Origin: an uncultured Flavobacteriales bacterium
GTDB lineage: Bacteria; Bacteroidota; Bacteroidia; Flavobacteriales; BACL11
DNA length: 64,000 nucleotides
Reading direction: 5' to 3'
Assembly (NCBI GenBank): GCA_913063045.1
Contig: CAJXYM010000002.1
Span: forward strand, 1 to 64,000
Position numbers and translations under genes: made by a program. This document shows, piece after piece, positions 58,533 to 64,000 of the stretch. The notes below the pieces were generated by a model that did no database searches, had not been told where the DNA came from, and saw only the letters and a program-made list of their open reading frames with translations. Each line of letters begins with the position of its first letter. Position 1 is the first letter of the stretch.

Positions 58533-59989
58533 TGGGTATTATTAAGAAACAAAGTATTAGTAACTCAATTATTTTTTACATTGGAATGTTTATAGGAGCT
58601 ATTAACACTATTTTAGTTTACCCTAATGTATTTAATGAACAGCCTGAGCATTGGGGCTTGATTCAGCTTTTAGTTGCTTATGCAATGGTTATATCAACCT
58701 TTTCATCATTTGGCTTTCCTAAAGTATTAATTAAATTTTTCCCAATTTTTAAAGATAAGAGTAGTTTAATTGGAATATCTTTTCTTTTACCTTCAGTAGG
58801 TATTTTTTTATTTCTTTTAATCTATTATTTTTTTAAAAATCAAATTTTTGATTTATTAAATATTGACCCTTCACTTCAGGAGAATTTTATCTATATCTTT
58901 ATTTTAGTTTTTTGTATCTCAGCATACGATATACTTACATCTATTTCTAGATCACATCTTGATGCTGTTACTCCTGTTATTTTCAATGAATTTTTTCTAA
59001 AAATATACACTTTTATTATTTTAGTAATTCATGGGTTCAAGTTTGTTGATTTTAATCAATTTTTATTGCTTTATATTACTGGTTATTTTTTTAAATTATT
59101 ATTATTATTATATTTCCAATTTACTAGAGAAAGAATGTCTTTTTCTTTAGACTTTAGAAATCTAGAACTTAAAAAAATTCTCACATTTGGTTTTTTTGTT
59201 TTTGCTGGAGGACTTTCGATAATTCTTGTTACTCGACTTGATATGCTAATGATTGGATATTTGATGAATTTAGAGCATGTCGCATTTTATACTCTCGCAT
59301 TTTTTATTGGAAATGCCATAGCTGTTCCTGGTAGATCCGTAATTACAATTTCAGTTCCTTTATTATCAAAAGCTTGGGAGGAAAAGAACTTGAAAGAAAT
59401 TGCTACTATTTATTCTAAATCTGCTATAAATCAATTGATTGTCTCTGGTTTTTTCTTTATTCTTATTTGGTTAAATATTGATGATATTTTCTCTTTACTT
59501 CCTGAGAAGTTTACGCATGGGAAATGGGTAGTTTTTTACATTGGTATTGCTCAATTAATAAATATGTCTTGTGGAGTTAATGGTGCCATTATTGTTAACT
59601 CTGATTATTTTAGATATGATTTATATACTAACATTATTCTTTTAATTATTACTATAATCTCTAATCTAATATTAATTCCTTTATATGGCATTGATGGTGC
59701 AGCAATGGCAACTGCTATTTCACTAATGTTATTTAATTTTATAAGGGTAGGGATTATTTATTTTAAAATGCAAATACAGCCTTTTACTAAAAAAACATTA
59801 ATTACATTTTTAAGTCTTTTGTTAACTTATTTTTTAGTGAATTTAATTCCGGTTTCACTTAATGTATATATTGATATAATAATTAGATCAATAGTTGCAC
59901 TAGTTATTTTTATGCCTTTATGTTTGAAACTAAACTTATCGGTTGATATTAATCAATTATATATCCAATTACTTAAAAGAATTATTTGA
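58532..59989 (+). CDS. Wzx-type polysaccharide flippase
   Basis: 485 residues with about 14 membrane helices, MATE/Wzx type. The start NSIIFYIGMFIGAINTILVYP and the GFPKVLIKFFPIF and GFFVFAGGLSIILVTRLDM segments fit oligosaccharide flippases of Bacteroidota. Such proteins move lipid-linked glycans across the inner membrane. The one-base overlap with the glycosyltransferase suggests co-translation. The end overlaps the convergent GT2 gene by 8 bases. Confidence 0.88.
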   Translation: MGIIKKQSISNSIIFYIGMFIGAINTILVYPNVFNEQPEHWGLIQLLVAYAMVISTFSSFGFPKVLIKFFPIFKDKSSLIGISFLLPSVGIFLFLLIYYFFKNQIFDLLNIDPSLQENFIYIFILVFCISAYDILTSISRSHLDAVTPVIFNEFFLKIYTFIILVIHGFKFVDFNQFLLLYITGYFFKLLLLLYFQFTRERMSFSLDFRNLELKKILTFGFFVFAGGLSIILVTRLDMLMIGYLMNLEHVAFYTLAFFIGNAIAVPGRSVITISVPLLSKAWEEKNLKEIATIYSKSAINQLIVSGFFFILIWLNIDDIFSLLPEKFTHGKWVVFYIGIAQLINMSCGVNGAIIVNSDYFRYDLYTNIILLIITIISNLILIPLYGIDGAAMATAISLMLFNFIRVGIIYFKMQIQPFTKKTLITFLSLLLTYFLVNLIPVSLNVYIDIIIRSIVALVIFMPLCLKLNLSVDINQLYIQLLKRII

Positions 59990-60875
59990 AAATTGTTTTA
60001 ATTGTCGCAGATACTATCCACAAGTTTTTTAAATATTTAAATTCATTTTCTGTTCGGAAATAGCTAAGTATTAAATTAATAGGGATTTCAAAAGTTTGTT
60101 TTATTAATTTTCCAAATACTAAAATATATGATTTAATATTTTTTTCATTTAATAACCTGCTGTTAAATTGGATAGCACTCAAACTTATCCTTTCTTTTAC
60201 ATATTCTTTTTCCATTTTAAACTTTGCTTCAAAGTGAATAATACTCATTTCAGAAATATTATAAAGTTTCACATTTTCAAGCTGTTTTAATATTCTATAA
60301 AATAATTCTGATTCTTCGCCAAGACCCAGTTTTTTTCCTTTCATACCTAAATTTGTATTAAAGTTTCCTGCCTCATTAAATATTGTTTTAGGAATACACA
60401 TATTTCCGCCAGAGAAACCATCATTAGCTGTAAGAGTGTCTAAATATCCATCTTCATCCTTAAAGCTTCTGATAAAATATTTAGGATCTATCCATGAAGG
60501 ACAATTGACTTCAAAATTAGGATATATAGGTCCCCCATATATATGTTCTTTTCTTTCTTTTTTAAGCTCACTTAGAAGTGCATCTAACCATTTATCACTA
60601 ATTGTAGCATCATCATCTATAAAGGCCAGGTAGGTCCCTAAAGCTACTTCAATTCCTTTGTTTCTTGCAAAACTTAGTCCTTGTTTTTTTTCTAAATAAT
60701 ATTTTATAATATTAGATTTATGATCTTTTATATATTGCTTCGTATTGTCATTGCTATTATTATCAATAATAATTAGTTCAATGTTCTTTTCTTTTATCTG
60801 ATTTAGTATTGAGTTAACACATAATTCAAGAAATTTTACTCGATTATATGTGCATATAATGATACTTAGAACCAT
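59982..60875 (-). CDS. Family 2 glycosyltransferase
   Basis: 297 residues with a GT-A fold. SIIICTYNRVKFLELCVNSI is the nucleotide-sugar site, IDNNSNDNT the first Asp region, and AFIDDDATI the DxD-type metal motif. GMKGKKLGLGEESELFYRI has the ED motif typical of GT2. There is no membrane helix of note. It overlaps the sulfotransferase upstream by 10 bases and is read in the same direction, so it belongs to the same unit. Confidence 0.92.
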   Translation of the reverse strand: MVLSIIICTYNRVKFLELCVNSILNQIKEKNIELIIIDNNSNDNTKQYIKDHKSNIIKYYLEKKQGLSFARNKGIEVALGTYLAFIDDDATISDKWLDALLSELKKERKEHIYGGPIYPNFEVNCPSWIDPKYFIRSFKDEDGYLDTLTANDGFSGGNMCIPKTIFNEAGNFNTNLGMKGKKLGLGEESELFYRILKQLENVKLYNISEMSIIHFEAKFKMEKEYVKERISLSAIQFNSRLLNEKNIKSYILVFGKLIKQTFEIPINLILSYFRTENEFKYLKNLWIVSATIKTIFK

Positions 60876-61543
60876 TTTTTAATTTTATTAATGATTGATT
60901 CCTTTTGACTCTTAAGCTTGGTATTATGTTTAAATTCTTTGTCAATACTTCTTTGATGTTTGTAATTTAAAAAGTCTAATATGTTATTTTTCCCATCTTC
61001 TGAGTTTAAGTCCTGAATAGTCCATATTTTAATATTTTCTGGATATTTTTTTGATAAATTATTGGTTTCCTGAAGATATTCATCCCAATATTTTTCTAAA
61101 GCTTCTTCTTTGTTTTCTATATTATATTTGGGATAGCAAGGATCCCATTTATCATCAAAATCCCATTTTTCACCATCATGCTTAAACCAATGATTTCTAC
61201 CTTCTGTCTTTTTTAAATAACTTTTAACCACTTCTTTTTTATCTCTAACCATAACAATAACTCTAACATTTGGGTGTTTCTTTATTATTAAGTCTATATA
61301 AGGGAGAAAATACATGCCAGTATCTCCAATATATTCATTATTGTTTTCTTGCTTTAATAGAAAATTAAGCCAGCTTAATAATTCTTCTTCATCGTTATTC
61401 CACTTTATTAGTTTACGTAACTTATGTGAATCAAGTCTTCCCTCATGTAACATTTGTACAGATCGCTGTGCAGAAAGAAATTTTGACAGTGATACACTTC
61501 CACATCTTCCTGTTCCAATAGATATTATAAGTTTTTTTTGCAT
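60866..61543 (-). CDS. Sulfotransferase-like protein 1
   Basis: 225 residues. SIGTGRCGSVSLSKFL near the N-terminus matches the 5'-phosphosulfate-binding loop of PAPS-dependent sulfotransferases, and VRVIVMVRDKKEVVKSYL matches the 3'-phosphate motif (R...S). The donor PAPS and a glycan acceptor are inferred from context (GT2 next door). It lies one base after sulfotransferase 2. Confidence 0.8.
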   Translation of the reverse strand: MQKKLIISIGTGRCGSVSLSKFLSAQRSVQMLHEGRLDSHKLRKLIKWNNDEEELLSWLNFLLKQENNNEYIGDTGMYFLPYIDLIIKKHPNVRVIVMVRDKKEVVKSYLKKTEGRNHWFKHDGEKWDFDDKWDPCYPKYNIENKEEALEKYWDEYLQETNNLSKKYPENIKIWTIQDLNSEDGKNNILDFLNYKHQRSIDKEFKHNTKLKSQKESIINKIKKWF

Positions 61544-61544
61544 T

Positions 61545-62294
61545 TTAAAAATTAATTAAACTGTAATCATATTTTTCAACCTCGCTATTATACAAATCAA
61601 TTATCTTTTTGATTTTATGTCTTTCAAATATATTCTTACTTTGTTTTTGCCAAATTTTAAAATACTTATCATTAATACCTTGCTTAATAGGGATATCAGA
61701 AGGCATGATCTTTGTATCTAAAAATTTAGAGATAGAATTTAGAACGTGTTCTTGGTTATCAATTAATTCTTCATATTTAATATTAAGAACATTTTTAAGC
61801 TTGATACTATCATTATTGAATGTTTCATGACATAACAGCCAATGTTTTATTAAATCTTTTAATGATGTTTTTGACCATTTTTTCGAGGCTAAGGATGTGG
61901 CTATAGGATGTCTTGTTAAATTTATAAAATAACTATTTGGAAACATTGCTTGTAAAAACTTAGTCCTAATAATATTTGGCGGAGATTTCTCTAAAAGAAA
62001 TTCTTTTTCATTATCCCAATACCGTGACCATTGTTTGAAAAGTTTGATTCTATTTTCTTCTGTAACTAAAATAGAATTTTCATCGAGTTTTGCTGAAGGA
62101 TCAAATCCAAATCTTCCTACACCTCCAAATTCATATGCTGGTTTATATATATTTTGTACATGTTGTCCTTCATCTTCTATTTCATTTGTGTTACTTAAGC
62201 CAGAAATATTGTTATTTTGTTTTAGTATCTTATATAATAATGATGTACCGCTTCTGTGTAGCCCAGAAATAAAGATAATTTTTTTCTTGTTCAT
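61545..62294 (-). CDS. Sulfotransferase-like protein 2
   Basis: 249 residues from MNKKKIIFISGLHRSGTSLL; an upstream in-frame ATG at 62321 lies inside the previous gene and was rejected. GLHRSGTSLLYKIL is the 5'-phosphosulfate loop and LTRHPIATSLASKKW the 3'-phosphate motif. It is distinct in sequence from its neighbour, so the pair is not a recent duplication. Confidence 0.85.
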   Translation of the reverse strand: MNKKKIIFISGLHRSGTSLLYKILKQNNNISGLSNTNEIEDEGQHVQNIYKPAYEFGGVGRFGFDPSAKLDENSILVTEENRIKLFKQWSRYWDNEKEFLLEKSPPNIIRTKFLQAMFPNSYFINLTRHPIATSLASKKWSKTSLKDLIKHWLLCHETFNNDSIKLKNVLNIKYEELIDNQEHVLNSISKFLDTKIMPSDIPIKQGINDKYFKIWQKQSKNIFERHKIKKIIDLYNSEVEKYDYSLINF

Positions 62295-62298
62295 CAAT

Positions 62299-64000
62299 TT
62301 AAAAAGTTTTGTTAATTCCAATAAGCCATCTCATATTTATATAACTATCTTCTTGTTCAGGAATCACATTTAATATAAGAGGTAAATCTAGTCTAATAGT
62401 AAGCGGTCTAATTGTTTCTAATGGACCAAAATTCCTGAATGAATATGTAAATCCTAGTCCTGCATCAGCTCTTACATCTATCAAAGCTTCTTTAATATTA
62501 TTTTTTTTAATACTTTCATTTGTAATTGAACCTGCATCAGCGAAAACATATGAACTTAGATTTGTTTTTCTAAGAAAATTAGGAAGGTAGTTGGTATAAT
62601 CAATTTCTATATTTATTGAAGCACCAGAGGTACCTTGATAGTTAAAAGTTAACTCTCTATTCTCTATATCAGGAACTAAATATCCTGCATACCCCCTCAG
62701 GTTTAATCCGCCTCCAGCATGAAAATGATTTGTATTATTTTCAAAACCTACATAATCTTGTGGTATAAATCCAGTTGATCTTGTATATTTACTATTCATT
62801 AATTCTTCATTATTAGCTCCAGCAAGATGCAGCATACTTTCCTTCGCCCAATTATCTCCCGAGCCAATTTGCATAAATAATCTACTCTTAATTTTTAGCT
62901 TATTAATCCTTGTTGAATTGATATTAGAAAAAATAAATTTTTGATAATCATAATCAGAACCTATTGCAGAGCTTTGAAGACTTAAATTAATAGATCCTTT
63001 ACCATTTTTATATTTATACTCTTTTTTTAAGCTTACATCTATTCGGTTATTTAATTTTTGAGTATCCCATAATTCTGGGTAAAGTAAATAGTTTTCAGAT
63101 TTTGTTCTATATAAACTCAAAAGTTTAATCGATAGCGTGTAGTTCTTTTTAAGACTATATTTATTAAGAGATAATGAATTTACATATAGTCCCTCTAAAA
63201 ATTCTGTATTTAAGTTTACTCGGGTATTTAAACTTATATTATCAATATTAGAATTATAATTAAATTTATAAGAATAAGTATTATAATTTTCACTATTTGA
63301 TATATCATTTTGTTGTAACAGCGAAGTATTTATCCATGCTGAAGCATCAAAAAGATGATGATGGTTTAGGTAGCCTCCTTTAATATTAAATCCAAGTTTC
63401 ATTCCATCATAATTATTCCACCATATGTCAGGCCTATATTTTACCTCATATTTTGTCCAATCTGGAGATTGCCAAAGGTTATGATCAAAAGTATATGAAA
63501 TATTATTTTTTGAATTATTATCTGGCATATATGCATCAGCTAGTCTATTACTAGGGTCAATAATTACTTCTTTTATACCTGTTGGCACTTCTAATTCAAC
63601 ATTGTATTCAGGATATAATAAATCCCAACCATGCCACTTTGCTAGTATTGTAGCATCGGTTTTTTTTATAAACCAAGTATTAGGAATGTGATAGTTGTAT
63701 ACTTTTAAATCGTTAGAAATAATTGTGAAATCAATAGGCATTTGCATTCTTGATTTTCTTTTAAATCTGATGTTAAATTTATCTCCTCCTTTATTTTTTG
63801 TACTAACAGAATAATCTATTCTTTTTTTAGATTCTAACCATTGATCAAAGAACCAATTCAGATCAACTTTAGTGTACTCAATAATAGCGTCTCTAAAGTC
63901 ATCTGTATATGGATGTGCAATTTTCCATTTAGCAAAATAATACTTCATAGCATTAAGAAATAGATCATCGCCTAAGACATATTGAAGGTTATAGAGCATA
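62299..64000 (-). CDS. M1-family metallopeptidase fused to an outer-membrane beta-barrel (5' end beyond the window)
   Basis: At least 566 residues, open at the window's right edge. The visible start MLYNLQYVLGDDLFLNAMKYYF is the helical region after the catalytic domain of M1 peptidases, so the HExxH zinc site lies outside the window. Residues about 60-170 are the post-catalytic beta-sandwich, and about 175-566 a series of amphipathic strands ending WLIGINKTF, with terminal Phe as in outer-membrane proteins. The catalytic part cannot be checked. Neighbouring sulfotransferase starts 4 bases after its stop. Confidence 0.75.
   Translation of the reverse strand, partial: MLYNLQYVLGDDLFLNAMKYYFAKWKIAHPYTDDFRDAIIEYTKVDLNWFFDQWLESKKRIDYSVSTKNKGGDKFNIRFKRKSRMQMPIDFTIISNDLKVYNYHIPNTWFIKKTDATILAKWHGWDLLYPEYNVELEVPTGIKEVIIDPSNRLADAYMPDNNSKNNISYTFDHNLWQSPDWTKYEVKYRPDIWWNNYDGMKLGFNIKGGYLNHHHLFDASAWINTSLLQQNDISNSENYNTYSYKFNYNSNIDNISLNTRVNLNTEFLEGLYVNSLSLNKYSLKKNYTLSIKLLSLYRTKSENYLLYPELWDTQKLNNRIDVSLKKEYKYKNGKGSINLSLQSSAIGSDYDYQKFIFSNINSTRINKLKIKSRLFMQIGSGDNWAKESMLHLAGANNEELMNSKYTRSTGFIPQDYVGFENNTNHFHAGGGLNLRGYAGYLVPDIENRELTFNYQGTSGASINIEIDYTNYLPNFLRKTNLSSYVFADAGSITNESIKKNNIKEALIDVRADAGLGFTYSFRNFGPLETIRPLTIRLDLPLILNVIPEQEDSYINMRWLIGINKTF

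Noticed and set aside
62035-62373. 112-codon forward frame across the sulfotransferase 2 start
   Set aside because: It overlaps two well-supported minus-strand genes and has a low-complexity hydrophobic sequence typical of antisense frames in AT-rich DNA.

Overview
The window is a chromosomal segment from a member of the Bacteroidota, most likely a marine Flavobacteriales lineage. The evidence is: very AT-rich DNA (by eye near 30% GC, not computed); starts preceded by A-rich stretches rather than Shine-Dalgarno motifs; promoters of the TAnnTTTG type; type IX secretion genes (a PorE-like OmpA protein and a Plug/DUF5103 protein); the DUF3467 gene after rpoC; a BT_3928-type DoxX protein; a CarB without its C-terminal regulatory domain; and a sodium-pumping Nqr complex beside a sodium:amino-acid symporter. 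I see no rRNA, CRISPR array, insertion sequence, prophage or integron. This is mainly core genome, densely packed, with many genes touching or overlapping by 1 to 28 bases.

Layout. 1-9.5 kb: PorE-like protein, then purM, prfA and pyrF; a YdcF-like gene on the other strand; three tiny membrane proteins (PspC-like, coiled-coil, PspC-like); an RmlD-like reductase, an AgcS symporter and apt. 9.5-24 kb: the classic translation/transcription block, rpsU, a Xer recombinase, four tRNAs (Thr, Tyr, Gly, Thr), tuf, tRNA-Trp, secE, nusG, rplK, rplA, rplJ, rplL, rpoB, rpoC and DUF3467. 24-27 kb (minus): pruA and the T9SS Plug gene. 27-33 kb: nqrABCDEF. 33-43.6 kb: folP (minus), then DUF1599, DoxX-thioredoxin, a lone DppB-type permease, tpiA, prmA, a 1481-residue secreted protein of unknown function, plsY, clpS and tRNA-Arg.

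43.6-51.6 kb: an Mpl-type Mur ligase (minus), an MBL hydrolase, a tiny LiaI-like membrane protein (minus), ettA, then lptF/G and tgt (minus), RNase P RNA, a secreted unknown and rpmH. 51.7-64 kb: carB, DUF4834, a YfhO-family protein, a family-4-type glycosyltransferase and a Wzx-type flippase; converging on these are a GT2 glycosyltransferase, two sulfotransferases and a 5'-truncated M1 peptidase fused to an outer-membrane beta-barrel.

Working together: the 9.5-24 kb block supplies ribosomes and RNA polymerase. The Nqr complex makes the sodium gradient that the AgcS symporter can spend. PorE-like and Plug belong to the type IX secretion machine. The 54.8-62.3 kb genes look like a surface-glycan module that may add sulfate. 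Genes too short for routine ORF calling were found by eye: rpmH, a second PspC-like protein (6400-6570) and a LiaI-like protein (45885-46058). Several starts were corrected (rpsU, secE, rpoC, tpiA, clpS, folP, a sulfotransferase, YfhO).

I did not find a convincing new multi-gene system. The best candidates for new biology are the 1481-residue secreted protein, the PspC/coiled-coil triad, and the small regulatory structures at rpsU-xer and rplL-rpoB.
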